Shown here: positions 18,810-26,005 of the stretch, piece by piece
How the letters are laid out: each line of letters begins with the position of its first letter
How positions within the stretch are numbered: the first letter of the stretch is position 1
Source of the DNA: a virus
DNA length: 38,069 nucleotides
Virus record (IMG/VR): IMGVR_UViG_3300008261_000313
Location: 1-38,069 of that record
Strand: one strand, 5' to 3'
Notes under the pieces: model-generated
Databases searched by the model: none
Seen by the model: only the letters and a program-made list of their open reading frames with translations
Told to the model about the DNA's origin: nothing
Position numbers and translations under genes: made by a program

Positions 18810-18995
18810 ATGGCAGAAAAAGCGGAGTTAATTATTACCGCTCTACAGCAACGCATAGGAGAACTTGTTTCAAATTATGAAACTCAAATTGCAATACTTA
18901 GGGCAGAAATTACTCAGATTATAGAAGAGAAAGAGGCAAGACTTGAAGCTATTCAAGATTACGAAAACCACCTCAACGATCTCGTCTCCGACTAA
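18810..18995 (+). CDS. Small coiled-coil protein, hypothetical
   Basis: A 61-aa, continuous helical protein with heptad hydrophobics (IITALQQRIGEL, IAILRAEITQII). ATG is placed by the upstream AGGA. The last 53 bases overlap the next gene in another frame, a long overlap for this genome. The short rod followed immediately by a beta-repeat protein raises the possibility that the two act together or are joined by a frameshift. It has no transmembrane segment, so a holin is not supported. Confidence 0.72.
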   Translation: MAEKAELIITALQQRIGELVSNYETQIAILRAEITQIIEEKEARLEAIQDYENHLNDLVSD

Positions 18996-19341
18996 TTTTC
19001 CTTCGGGACTTGCAGTTAAAACAGATAAAGATACTTATTGGATTAAAGACGGCAAAAGATACAGATTAATTTCTGACAGGGCCTCTCAGTCTTGGTGCTT
19101 TACCACTGTATTGGCAACCGAGACGGCATTATCAGGAATTAAGATTGCTGGAAAACTAGGTTTTCGAGACGGAACCTTGATTAAGAGCGTTGCGGATGGT
19201 AAAATGTATCTAGTATCACAGAATAAGCTAAGGCACATTGTAGACCCAGATTCGTTTAATCGATATGGTCTAGATAGGTCAAAAATGATTGAGGTATCTG
19301 AAAAAGAAATCTCGGCACATGATTTAGGAGAAAATATATAA
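18943..19341 (+). CDS. Beta-repeat protein, probable virion or cell-surface type
   Basis: A 132-aa protein. No ATG or GTG precedes the conserved part; TTG at 18943 has AGAGG six bases upstream and is the best start, although it lies 53 bases inside the preceding gene. The protein contains two related units: TYWIKDGKRYRLIS (about 28-41) and KMYLVSQNKLRHIVDPDSF (about 89-107) followed by RYGLDRSKMIEVSEKEI. The second matches a unit I know from actinobacterial and Chloroflexi surface proteins (YLIENGKKRHI...SPEVF...GLxW...V...E...). Probably a decoration or receptor-contact protein. Start is uncertain; a +1 frameshift fusion with the coiled-coil protein is the alternative. Confidence 0.65.
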   Translation: MKLFKITKTTSTISSPTNFPSGLAVKTDKDTYWIKDGKRYRLISDRASQSWCFTTVLATETALSGIKIAGKLGFRDGTLIKSVADGKMYLVSQNKLRHIVDPDSFNRYGLDRSKMIEVSEKEISAHDLGENI

Positions 19342-19763
19342 TGCCATTTGTTGATGGAGAGCCAATTGATGCAGCCAAGTTAGGCGCATTAGAAACAGAA
19401 TTAAATCTATTAAGATCTCAGATGCCAAAGATTACATCTGGGCAATCTATCAGTATTGATAATAGAACTCAAACCGTTTCTTCTGGACCAACCATATTTG
19501 CCAAAAACGACGGAACTAGATTTGATTTAAAGCCTAATTCTGTAAATAGACAAACAATAAGTCTTCAGGGTGGTAATTTTAAATCTACCCCAGTTGTTGT
19601 TGTTTCAACTAGAAGCGCAGTAGGAAATGCCGATCAGTGGCACCCAGCTTTCCGCATTGTATCTAATTCAGTAAGCGCAACAAGCTTTGATGTTTTTTGC
19701 CCAATGCCAAGCAGCGCAAAAGCCTGTTCAGTTTATCTTTCTTTTATAGCCATAGCCCCTTGA
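19341..19763 (+). CDS. Putative fibre or lectin-like protein
   Basis: A 140-aa protein in a TAATG junction. Residues 1-35 (EPIDAAKLGALETELNLLR) form a helix typical of the start of small fibre proteins. The remainder is beta-rich, with strands around TPVVVVSTRS, FRIVSNSVSATSFDVF and VYLSFIAIAP, reminiscent of H-type lectin or receptor-binding domains. This resemblance is by strand pattern only. It is the last gene before the promoter/terminator at 19760-19825, so it closes the virion accessory operon. Confidence 0.6.
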   Translation: MPFVDGEPIDAAKLGALETELNLLRSQMPKITSGQSISIDNRTQTVSSGPTIFAKNDGTRFDLKPNSVNRQTISLQGGNFKSTPVVVVSTRSAVGNADQWHPAFRIVSNSVSATSFDVFCPMPSSAKACSVYLSFIAIAP

Positions 19764-19787
19764 CAGACTAGCGGTATATGCTACAAT
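19760..19787 (+). promoter_or_regulatory. Promoter for the replication module
   Basis: TTGACA (19760-19765, perfect -35), 16-base spacer, TACAAT (19782-19787), with TGC just upstream of the -10. Predicted start is near 19794. It overlaps the stop codon of the upstream gene and lies ahead of, not after, the terminator hairpin at 19801-19825. Confidence 0.78.
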
Positions 19788-19800
19788 TTGTTTAACCTTA

Positions 19801-19825
19801 AAGTCACGACTGCGTGACTTTTTTT
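19801..19825 (+). terminator. Intrinsic terminator hairpin
   Basis: A perfect 8-bp stem, AAGTCACG (19801-19808) with CGTGACTT (19813-19820) and loop ACTG, followed by a run of seven T including the last stem bases (19819-19825). It may end transcripts from the fibre operon, and it lies within 10 bases of the predicted start of the 19760 promoter. Confidence 0.75.
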
Positions 19826-19831
19826 ACGCAG
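19810..19831 (+). promoter_or_regulatory. Alternative (anti-terminator-like) stem in the leader
   Basis: CTGCGT (19810-19815) is the exact complement of ACGCAG (19826-19831). This pairing uses part of the terminator loop and 3' arm, so the two stems cannot coexist. The downstream arm borders the ribosome site AGGGAAG of the gene starting at 19841. Such an arrangement allows attenuation or translational control. Confidence 0.5.
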
Positions 19832-19840
19832 GGAAGTTTA

Positions 19841-20647
19841 ATGACAAACGATTTAAAATGGATGCTATCGTCAGATCAGCAGTTCCCGTATCAAGACGAC
19901 AAGGCCATTGAATTATGGTTTAAGGTAATGAAGTGGTTTAAGCCAGACGTAGTCGATATCCTAGGAGATACTGATGACCAGGCTTGCTACAGTAAATACA
20001 CAGAGGGTCGTTCAGCAGAATTTCTTAGAATGCACAAAGACGAGAATGGTCAAATGATTGTTCCTCTTATGGAACACGAAGCCAAGCTGGCTAGAGAATT
20101 TTATGAAAGAAATAGAAAAGTTGCTGGCAAAAATGCTCAACTATTTTCAGCACTAGGTAATCATGATATTAGAATTTTTAATTATGTTGATGCTAAGCTT
20201 CCTGATTATGTAAAAGCAGTTACTCCAGAAATGCTATGGAAGCTTGACTCTTTAGGATATGAATATATATATTATAATGAACTTCCAAAGAAAAGATTTG
20301 GAGATATCCATGTTCATCACGGCATGTCAATTGCAGCAGGTGGAGCGGTTAGAAAAGATATGGAAGATATGCAAGTATCTTTAATTAGAGGACACTCCCA
20401 CAGAATTGCTTCTCATATGGTAACATATGAGCTAAGAAACAACGGTAAGGGGGAGACTCTTCGTGGCTATGAGATTGGTCATATGTGCGATGAGAAGAGT
20501 GATGGAATGAAATACACAACTCATCACGACTGGCAAAAAGGTTTTGCTATTGCTCATATTGAAAATGGTAAATACCCACATATTCAAATGGTCCATATTT
20601 CTCCTAACTATACTTGTGTTGTAGACGGGAAATTGTTTTCGCTATGA
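19841..20647 (+). CDS. Calcineurin-like metallophosphoesterase
   Basis: A 268-aa protein, start ATG 19841 behind AGGGAAG; an in-frame GTG at 19814 lies in the terminator hairpin and is rejected. Metallophosphoesterase motifs in order: SDQQFP (residues about 11-16), GDTDD (about 42-46), GNHD (about 103), HHG (about 164) and GHSH (about 186). The family hydrolyses phosphoesters (nucleotides, nucleic acid ends or proteins) with a di-metal centre. Motif I normally reads DxH; here the third position is Gln, which may change metal binding. First gene of the replication operon, so a nucleic acid or nucleotide substrate is likely. Confidence 0.85.
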   Translation: MTNDLKWMLSSDQQFPYQDDKAIELWFKVMKWFKPDVVDILGDTDDQACYSKYTEGRSAEFLRMHKDENGQMIVPLMEHEAKLAREFYERNRKVAGKNAQLFSALGNHDIRIFNYVDAKLPDYVKAVTPEMLWKLDSLGYEYIYYNELPKKRFGDIHVHHGMSIAAGGAVRKDMEDMQVSLIRGHSHRIASHMVTYELRNNGKGETLRGYEIGHMCDEKSDGMKYTTHHDWQKGFAIAHIENGKYPHIQMVHISPNYTCVVDGKLFSL

Positions 20648-20832
20648 TGAAATGTGGAAGATGTAATGGCCGAGTTTTTATTGATAGGGTTTTTTCTCAA
20701 AAACTACATACGGAATTGTTTTGCATTCTCTGCGGTAAGCGATGGATGATCAATAAAGAAACGAATGCATTTGGAAAATGGTTAGAAAAAACAGACAGGG
20801 ACTACGCAAAAAATTCTTCTATTTCTTCCTAA
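20644..20832 (+). CDS. Small zinc-ribbon protein
   Basis: A 62-aa protein starting at ATG 20644, which overlaps the previous stop as ATGATGA (20647 is an equally possible start). Two CxxC pairs, CGRC near residue 4 and CILC near 32, spaced as in zinc ribbons. The rest is basic and helical. No family is recognised. Its last 55 bases overlap the next gene. Probably a DNA- or protein-binding accessory of the replication region. Confidence 0.7.
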   Translation: MMKCGRCNGRVFIDRVFSQKLHTELFCILCGKRWMINKETNAFGKWLEKTDRDYAKNSSISS

Positions 20833-21260
20833 ACGGAAAGATCCATAAGGTTCTTAAGCTGTCTAGGGCAAGAGATGAAGTCGTTGCTTGGTGCTACCCA
20901 GATAAAAAAAGAATGATGTATGCGTATTCTCAGGTTGAAAAAAACATGGAGAAGGCTTATGGAATTAAAGATGTAGGTAAACTATTAAATAGGCATAGGG
21001 TCACACTAGAAGAATATATTTTAAAAGGCAAGGTAAAGCAGCCTCAAAAGATATATCCTATTGGAAATCCAGAAAGCACATGGTCTAGATATATGTTTAG
21101 CGAATCGGACATATTGGACATTCATCAATATATAATTGATGTTGGCCAAACTTTAGACGTTCCCTCACGCTCAGAATTGCAGGCCCTTCTCAAACACAAC
21201 TTAATATTGTATACTAAGACAGAAGAGGGTAAATTTATTCCAGTATGGAAGGCGGAGTAG
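20778..21260 (+). CDS. Putative helix-turn-helix DNA-binding protein
   Basis: A 160-aa basic protein. Residues about 55-110 (YGIKDVGKLLNRHRVTLEEY, then a loop, then FSESDILDIHQY) resemble a MerR/excisionase-like winged helix in which the first helix pair reads a DNA site. The N-terminus before residue 20 is very basic. ATG 20778 lies inside the previous gene; no better internal start was found, since the region from residue 15 on looks conserved in style. A role as a regulator or origin-binding protein is possible from its place before the helicase and primase. Confidence 0.62.
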   Translation: MVRKNRQGLRKKFFYFFLNGKIHKVLKLSRARDEVVAWCYPDKKRMMYAYSQVEKNMEKAYGIKDVGKLLNRHRVTLEEYILKGKVKQPQKIYPIGNPESTWSRYMFSESDILDIHQYIIDVGQTLDVPSRSELQALLKHNLILYTKTEEGKFIPVWKAE

Positions 21261-21373
21261 TGGAAAAAGGCAGGGTTGCTATATGTGACATATGTAGCAG
21301 GGAGATAGAAGTGCGTTGGGGAGTTTTTGCTAACGCCACCATATCAAGACATAAGAAGGCGGAGCATAAATAA
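21245..21373 (+). CDS. 42-aa C2H2-type zinc-finger microprotein
   Basis: A short open frame from ATG 21245 to TAA 21371-21373, coupled to its downstream neighbour by TAATG and overlapping its upstream neighbour by 16 bases. The core is CDIC (14-17) and HKKAEH (36-41), spacing C-x2-C-x18-H-x4-H, with a Trp and Phe between. This is the layout of a single C2H2-like zinc finger. The filling of an otherwise empty gap and the junction type support a real gene. A later GTG at 21260 is possible but its ribosome site is too close. Confidence 0.68.
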   Translation: MEGGVVEKGRVAICDICSREIEVRWGVFANATISRHKKAEHK

Positions 21374-21579
21374 TGTCAGAGACTAGAGTTAAAGTAGACC
21401 TATCGTTTACACGCAATCTGGGAAACTATGAAAGTATTAAGATCGGTATAGGAATTGAAGACGACGTTCGTTCTGGAGAAACAGTATCAACAGCTACAGA
21501 GAGAGTGTATAAGTTTGTAGAAGATAAGCTAATAGAAAAAACTCGTGAAGTAGAGCAGGAATTAAAACGTGGCAAATGA
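21373..21579 (+). CDS. Hypothetical protein
   Basis: A 68-aa protein with AAGGCGGAG about 10 bases before ATG. N-terminal strands (RVKVDLSFTRNLGNYESIKI) are followed by a long C-terminal helix rich in Glu, Lys and Arg. Similar short proteins are common in phage replication regions, but I know no function. It overlaps the next gene by 11 bases. Confidence 0.75.
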   Translation: MSETRVKVDLSFTRNLGNYESIKIGIGIEDDVRSGETVSTATERVYKFVEDKLIEKTREVEQELKRGK

Positions 21580-21889
21580 AAAACAGCCTTACATCTTGAT
21601 TAGCCTATATGATTCATTATACAAAGAGCGATATAACAAGGCGCCTAGAATTAATAAGTTTCGTGAGAAGTGGGCCATGCAGGATGTCATAGACAGCGTA
21701 GGATTTGATAGAGCAAAAGAGCTTTTGATATATTACTTTAAGACTAACAAGTCTGGCCACCCGTTAAATTTCTTTTTCTATAACTTTGACAAAATTGATT
21801 ATTTAAAAGTAGAAATTGAAAAAGATATAAAGAACCGTCGTACTCTCAGGGAGGCGACCAAGAAGCTTGTAGAAGGCGGAGCAGAATGA
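21569..21889 (+). CDS. Hypothetical protein preceding the helicase
   Basis: A 106-aa basic protein with GTG start at 21569, inside the end of the gene before. It contains YKERYNKAPRINKFREKWAM near residue 18-37 and a segment GHPLNFFFYNFDKID around 63-77. Place directly before, and ATGA-coupled to, the replicative helicase suggests a helicase loader or replication accessory, as several phages encode loaders here. No AAA+ motif is present, so it is not a DnaC-type ATPase. Function remains inference. Confidence 0.7.
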   Translation: MANEKQPYILISLYDSLYKERYNKAPRINKFREKWAMQDVIDSVGFDRAKELLIYYFKTNKSGHPLNFFFYNFDKIDYLKVEIEKDIKNRRTLREATKKLVEGGAE

Positions 21890-23136
21890 ATACAGAAGCA
21901 GAACTAATATCTGCAGTATGCAAAAATAAAGACATCAGTACCTTGCTTGCCGATAATGTTGATGACATATTTACATCTCATAAAGATATATGGGAAAGCT
22001 TAAAGTCATACTATTACAAGTTTAAAGCAGTCCCAGAAGTAGGAATTCTTGTAGAAAGATTTAAAGATTTTGAGCCAGCACAAACTAAGGGAGAAACTGG
22101 ATACTACCTTGATAAATTAAAGAATGAGTATCTGTCTAGCAAACTTAAGTCTATTATTATTCAGTCAGGATCTGCTTTAAAAGAAGATGCAGCAGCTCGT
22201 GTATTGGCCGACATGCAAAGCAAATTAGCTGGTCTAAGCAAGTTTACTAACAATGTTAGAGACGTAGACGTAACAGACATACAAGCAGCAGAAAATCATT
22301 TTCTTTCTGTAAAAGAGAGATCTGCAGCAATGGGTGGAAGCCCAGGAATCTTGACTGGGTTCGATGCTATTGATAAGGCATATCCAACTGGTATGGCTCC
22401 AGGACACCTAATTGTTGCTATTGGTTGGCCAGGACGTGGAAAGACTTGGTTTACTTCATATCTAGCATGTAAGGCATGGGAGCAAGGCTTTAAGCCAATG
22501 ATTGTTTCTCTCGAAATGTCTCCAGAGAATATGCGTGATCGCATATATACAATGCTTGGCTCTGGTCTATTTCGTGCAAGTGATTTCTCAAGGGGAGACA
22601 TTAGCATAGATGATTTTAAGGCTTGGGGCACAAAGAAATTTGAAGGGAAGAATAGTTTTATCTTAGTTTCTAATGAAGGTACAGCAGAAGTAACTCCTGC
22701 AACTATTCAAGGAAAGATTGATCAACACAAACCCGATCTAGTTATTTTAGACTATCACCAGCTGTTTAATGATAACAAAAGAAGTAATTCTGAAGTAGAG
22801 CGTAACCGAAATATATCTCGTGAGTTCAAGCTTCTTGCGGTGTCAAACAATATTCCAGTAATTGATATTACTGCTGCAACAGCAGATGATATTTCAGATC
22901 AAGAAAACCCTCCAATGATGAGTCAGGTTGCTTGGTCTAAAGCTATTGAATATGATGCTGATATGGCTATGGCTATTCACAGATACCCAGGAACCAATAT
23001 GATTGAAGTTGTTTCTAGAAAGAATCGTCACGGACAAGACTTTGATTTTTATCTAGACTGGGATATAAATCGTGGTGTCATTACTCCGATTTATGAGAAC
23101 CTACCAGAATTAAATAATGACTCATCGAAAAATTAA
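21886..23136 (+). CDS. dnaB: Replicative DNA helicase, DnaB-like
   Basis: A 416-aa protein; DnaB hexameric helicases unwind the fork 5' to 3' and recruit primase. The N-terminal about 115 residues are helical, resembling the DnaB N-terminal domain. The RecA-fold domain has Walker A GWPGRGKTW (about 180), PMIVSLEMSPENM (about 204), Walker B VILDYHQLF (about 286) and a C-terminal sensor region with AWSKAIEYDADMAMAIHR (about 348). Start ATG overlaps the previous stop; AAGGCGGAG lies upstream. Next to the primase and polymerase genes, as expected of a phage replisome. Confidence 0.92.
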   Translation: MNTEAELISAVCKNKDISTLLADNVDDIFTSHKDIWESLKSYYYKFKAVPEVGILVERFKDFEPAQTKGETGYYLDKLKNEYLSSKLKSIIIQSGSALKEDAAARVLADMQSKLAGLSKFTNNVRDVDVTDIQAAENHFLSVKERSAAMGGSPGILTGFDAIDKAYPTGMAPGHLIVAIGWPGRGKTWFTSYLACKAWEQGFKPMIVSLEMSPENMRDRIYTMLGSGLFRASDFSRGDISIDDFKAWGTKKFEGKNSFILVSNEGTAEVTPATIQGKIDQHKPDLVILDYHQLFNDNKRSNSEVERNRNISREFKLLAVSNNIPVIDITAATADDISDQENPPMMSQVAWSKAIEYDADMAMAIHRYPGTNMIEVVSRKNRHGQDFDFYLDWDINRGVITPIYENLPELNNDSSKN

Positions 23137-23419
23137 AAGATTTCAAATTGAAGTACAGTTTGATGACAACTCACGCCTAATAAGCTTGAGGCCACAATAT
23201 GAAAACCTGTTAACGCAGGACATGCGTGGCAAAGGATATGTTCGGGTGCTTGACATAGACCCTGCATTTTCGGTAGAATTCACAGGCGAAACATGGAAAT
23301 TCTTAATGAGTATTCATGGTGTATATGTAGGAAAGAAGAAAGCATGGCAATTAGAGGGTATAACGCAAGGGAAATCGATACCACGCATTATACGCCAGCA
23401 CACATCAAGTCAATCCTAA
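23117..23419 (+). CDS. Hypothetical protein between helicase and primase
   Basis: A 100-aa basic protein whose ATG lies 20 bases inside the helicase end. Residues 1-80 alternate strands (FQIEVQFDDNSRLISL, GYVRVLDIDPAFSVEF, WKFLMSIHGVYVG), suggesting a small beta fold. Its last 25 codons overlap the start of the primase in another frame. No family recognised. The overlap could reflect a read-through tail, as the C-terminus beyond residue 80 is unlike the rest. Confidence 0.65.
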   Translation: MTHRKIKRFQIEVQFDDNSRLISLRPQYENLLTQDMRGKGYVRVLDIDPAFSVEFTGETWKFLMSIHGVYVGKKKAWQLEGITQGKSIPRIIRQHTSSQS

Positions 23420-24342
23420 AATCAATAGGATTAGATATAGCTGGCGAAACTAGCAATGACTTTCTTTCATACTGCCCATTTCATTCTAATAGGCATACGC
23501 CTAGCTTTAGCGTAAGCAGGGAAAAGGGTGCATTTATATGTTTTAATCCATCTTGCGGAGAGTCTGGAACATTACAAGATCTAGTTAAAAGAGTTGCCAA
23601 TAAGAACGACTTTGAAGCAATGAGATTTATTGCTACTAAAGAAACAGAAGTGCTAGAAAACTTTGATGAACTATTGGCAGAGGCTATGGAAGAGCGTCCA
23701 GTGTTTCAACAATTTCCTGATGAAACATTAGCTAAACTAAACAACAGTCTTTTAAAAAACGAAAAAGCTAAAGCATATTTTATTTCTCGTGGCATTAACT
23801 CAGATGGGATAGATTATTTTTATTTAGGATATTCTGAAAATATGAATATGGTTACTGTTCCAGTTCACAGTCCAGACGGACTTCCAATTGGAATTGTTGG
23901 ACGATCTATAGAGGGTAAAGAGTTTAAGAATAGCACTAGTTTGCCAAAGAGCAAAACATTATTTAATATTCATAGAGCTAAAAAGATTGGCGATCATGTA
24001 ATCATAGTGGAGTCCAGCTTTGATGCAATCCGTGTGCACCAAGCTGGATTTCCAAATGTTGTTGCCACTCTCGGAGGATTTCTATCTTCGGAACAACACC
24101 ACTTGTTGAATAGACATTTTAATAGAATAACTATTTTAACAGACGCAGATTTGGCTGGCAGAGACTTAGGTCGAAGCATAGCCAATAAATTAAAATTCAA
24201 GGACCTCTTGTGGGGTTCGTATGAATATGGTAAGATATACCCACATGGTGCAAAAGATGCAGGCGATATGACCGATGAGGAAATAAAGGCTTGTATAAAA
24301 AATGCTGTATCTGATTTAGAATACAGATCCTGGAGTTCATGA
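23344..24342 (+). CDS. dnaG: DNA primase, DnaG-like
   Basis: A 332-aa protein. ATG 23344 is preferred because AGGAAAG lies upstream; ATG 23293 would add 17 residues (including Cys and Glu) that lie deep inside the neighbouring gene. A CHC2-type zinc-binding domain (YCPFH about 43, CFNPSC about 63-68) is followed by a TOPRIM domain with VIIVESSFDAI (about 219) and LTDADLAGRDLG (about 265), which supply the catalytic Glu and Asp residues. The long C-terminal helicase-binding domain of bacterial DnaG is absent, as in many phage primases. It makes RNA primers for the phage replisome. Confidence 0.93.
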   Translation: MAIRGYNAREIDTTHYTPAHIKSILKSIGLDIAGETSNDFLSYCPFHSNRHTPSFSVSREKGAFICFNPSCGESGTLQDLVKRVANKNDFEAMRFIATKETEVLENFDELLAEAMEERPVFQQFPDETLAKLNNSLLKNEKAKAYFISRGINSDGIDYFYLGYSENMNMVTVPVHSPDGLPIGIVGRSIEGKEFKNSTSLPKSKTLFNIHRAKKIGDHVIIVESSFDAIRVHQAGFPNVVATLGGFLSSEQHHLLNRHFNRITILTDADLAGRDLGRSIANKLKFKDLLWGSYEYGKIYPHGAKDAGDMTDEEIKACIKNAVSDLEYRSWSS

Positions 24343-24348
24343 TATAAT
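24340..24348 (+). promoter_or_regulatory. Extended -10 promoter TGATATAAT
   Basis: TGA (also the primase stop) followed by perfect TATAAT at 24343-24348; the -35 region is weak. A leader of about 40 bases follows with a small hairpin (GATGG/CCATC around 24360-24376) and then GAGGAG before ATG 24394. A separate promoter would suit the high dosage required for an ssDNA-binding protein. Confidence 0.6.
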
Positions 24349-24393
24349 GAAAAATACAGATGGATATATACCATCATATAACGAGGAGAATAA

Positions 24394-25062
24394 ATGAGCA
24401 TAGTAAAGGGTCTAAAGGACCTTAACAAGGCTTTAGATAAGCCAACATACAGCGGCGACGAGAACAAGGGTCGCTGGTTTAAACTTGAAGATGGAGAGAG
24501 CGTCAAAGTTCGCTTCCTTCAAGAGCTTGATCCAGACTCACCAAATTACGATCAAGCCCGTGGTTGCGGATTTATTGCTTTAGAGCATGTAAATCCAAAA
24601 GACTATCGCAAGAAGGCCCTAGACACAATGGAGTCAGAAGGCCGTGACTGGGCAAACGAACAACATCGCAAGGATCCAAAGGCTGGCTGGAAGGCCAGGA
24701 CCCGCCTATATATCAATGTACTTGTAGATGACGGTAAAGAAGAGCCATATGTTGCAATCCTATCTCAGGGAACTAGTGGAAAAACAATTACACCTACCTT
24801 AATTGAATACGCTGGTGAAATGGGTAACATCACAAACCTAATGTGGAGAATTAAGCGTAACGGTACTAAGACAGATACCAGTTATACAATTATCCCACTC
24901 GCAAAGGACGAAACTCCTTTCGATTTTTCAGGACTTGAACTATTCGATCTTGAAAAAACTGCAGTTCGTCATGTTCCATATGCAGAGCAAGAAGCTTTTT
25001 ATATGGGTCAAGGCAACAATGAAGAGCAGTCTTCTACTACGTCCAGTAGTGTAGACTGGTAA
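24394..25062 (+). CDS. Probable single-stranded DNA-binding protein
   Basis: A 222-aa acidic protein with strong ribosome site GAGGAG. It starts with a short basic arm and continues with KGRWFKLEDGESVKVRFL (about 25-42), a strand pattern typical of phage OB-fold SSBs such as the T4 gp32 and T7-like groups. The C-terminus is Ser/Thr-rich and acidic, ending in SSVDW, like the protein-interaction tail of SSBs. It lies between primase and polymerase and has its own promoter. No zinc-binding Cys set as in gp32 is complete (single Cys near 58). Role is strongly suggested by context but not motif-proven. Confidence 0.75.
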   Translation: MSIVKGLKDLNKALDKPTYSGDENKGRWFKLEDGESVKVRFLQELDPDSPNYDQARGCGFIALEHVNPKDYRKKALDTMESEGRDWANEQHRKDPKAGWKARTRLYINVLVDDGKEEPYVAILSQGTSGKTITPTLIEYAGEMGNITNLMWRIKRNGTKTDTSYTIIPLAKDETPFDFSGLELFDLEKTAVRHVPYAEQEAFYMGQGNNEEQSSTTSSSVDW

Positions 25063-25087
25063 TATAAAAGTAAAGGCGGAGAGTTAA

Positions 25088-26005
25088 GTGTCATTCACAC
25101 ATTTACATGTGCATAGTTACTATTCAGTCATGGATGGCCTTAACTCCCCAGCCGAACTTGTAAAAGCTGCGAAAGATGCAGGTCAAACAGCATTAGCTAT
25201 TACAGACCACGGAACATTATCTTCACATCGTGATATGCAAATTGCATGTGCAGAGCAAGGCATAAAGCCAATACTTGGAGTAGAAGCGTACATTTCACCA
25301 ACAGATAGATTTGATCGCTCCTCTAAAACAGATAAGTCTATTCAAGCTTACAACCATATAATATTGTTGGCTAAGAATAAAAAAGGTCTTGAAAATATAA
25401 ATATACTACAAGAGCTTGCATGGAATGAAGGTTTCTATCACAAGCCACGTATTGATAGGGAGGTCCTAAGAGAATATGCAGAGGGTATTATTGTTCTTTC
25501 TGGATGCCTTAATGGAATTATTAGTAAGGCTATCGAAAAAGGAAATTTTTCGGAAGCAAAACTTCTTCTTAAAGATTTTGTTAAAATGTTTGGCGAAGAC
25601 TTTTACGTTGAGGTACAATCTCATAACCCGCCAGAAACAAACTCCAAGCTCCTAGAACTAGCAGACGAATTAGGAATTAAAGCGGTGGCAACAGGCGACG
25701 CCCACTTTGCTAAAGAAGAAGATCGTATTCTAGAAGAAGCAATGCTTATATTATCAACATCCCCTAAGTCTGACAAAGATGCTGACTTTGAAATGTCTCG
25801 TCAAATGAAAGATATGTTAGATCGATTTGATTACCTATATCCAGATAGAAAGATCTCATTTAAAGAGTATAATTTATTTATTCAGAGCAGAGATGAGATT
25901 GAGGCTGACTTTAATAAGGCTGGAATAACAAGAACAGATATCTATGATAATACTATGGAGATAGCCAATAAGGGGTCTCAGAATACGATTTTAACAGGGG
26001 ATTAG
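25088..26005 (+). CDS. dnaE: DNA polymerase III alpha, N-terminal PHP part (frame break)
   Basis: A 305-aa frame starting at GTG 25088, behind AAAGGCGGAG. It carries the PHP domain of DNA polymerase III alpha: HLHVHSYYS at the start, TDHGTL (about 39), GVEAYI (about 62), LSGCLNG (about 140), and GDAHF (about 200). In an intact polymerase the segment after MEIANKG would run straight into the palm region; instead this frame gains nine odd residues and stops at 26003-26005. The -1 frame, open from 25972, continues the alignment (GVSEYDFNRGLDLLPVPKTD), so the two ORFs together encode about 1089 residues, near the size of bacterial alpha. Either programmed frameshift, real mutation or a missing G in the GGGG run. 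Confidence 0.88.
   Translation: MSFTHLHVHSYYSVMDGLNSPAELVKAAKDAGQTALAITDHGTLSSHRDMQIACAEQGIKPILGVEAYISPTDRFDRSSKTDKSIQAYNHIILLAKNKKGLENINILQELAWNEGFYHKPRIDREVLREYAEGIIVLSGCLNGIISKAIEKGNFSEAKLLLKDFVKMFGEDFYVEVQSHNPPETNSKLLELADELGIKAVATGDAHFAKEEDRILEEAMLILSTSPKSDKDADFEMSRQMKDMLDRFDYLYPDRKISFKEYNLFIQSRDEIEADFNKAGITRTDIYDNTMEIANKGSQNTILTGD
25957..25976 (+). other. Putative -1 frameshift site in DNA polymerase III alpha
   Basis: The upstream frame reads AAT AAG GGG TCT. A tRNA on GGG (25973-25975) can slip back one base to GGG (25972-25974) with perfect pairing, after which GTC TCA GAA restores the polymerase sequence. GGAG at 25957-25960 lies 11 bases upstream, at the distance used by the dnaX frameshift stimulator. 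Two weak downstream stems (25974-25978 with 26004-26008; 25998-26001 with 26012-26015) exist. A fifth G would also restore the frame. Confidence 0.5.

Noticed and set aside
18810-18995. Coiled-coil protein as a holin
   Set aside because: No hydrophobic segment long enough to span a membrane.
23293-23343. ATG 23293 as the primase start
   Set aside because: The first 17 residues do not look like primase and overlap another gene; ATG 23344 has AGGAAAG.
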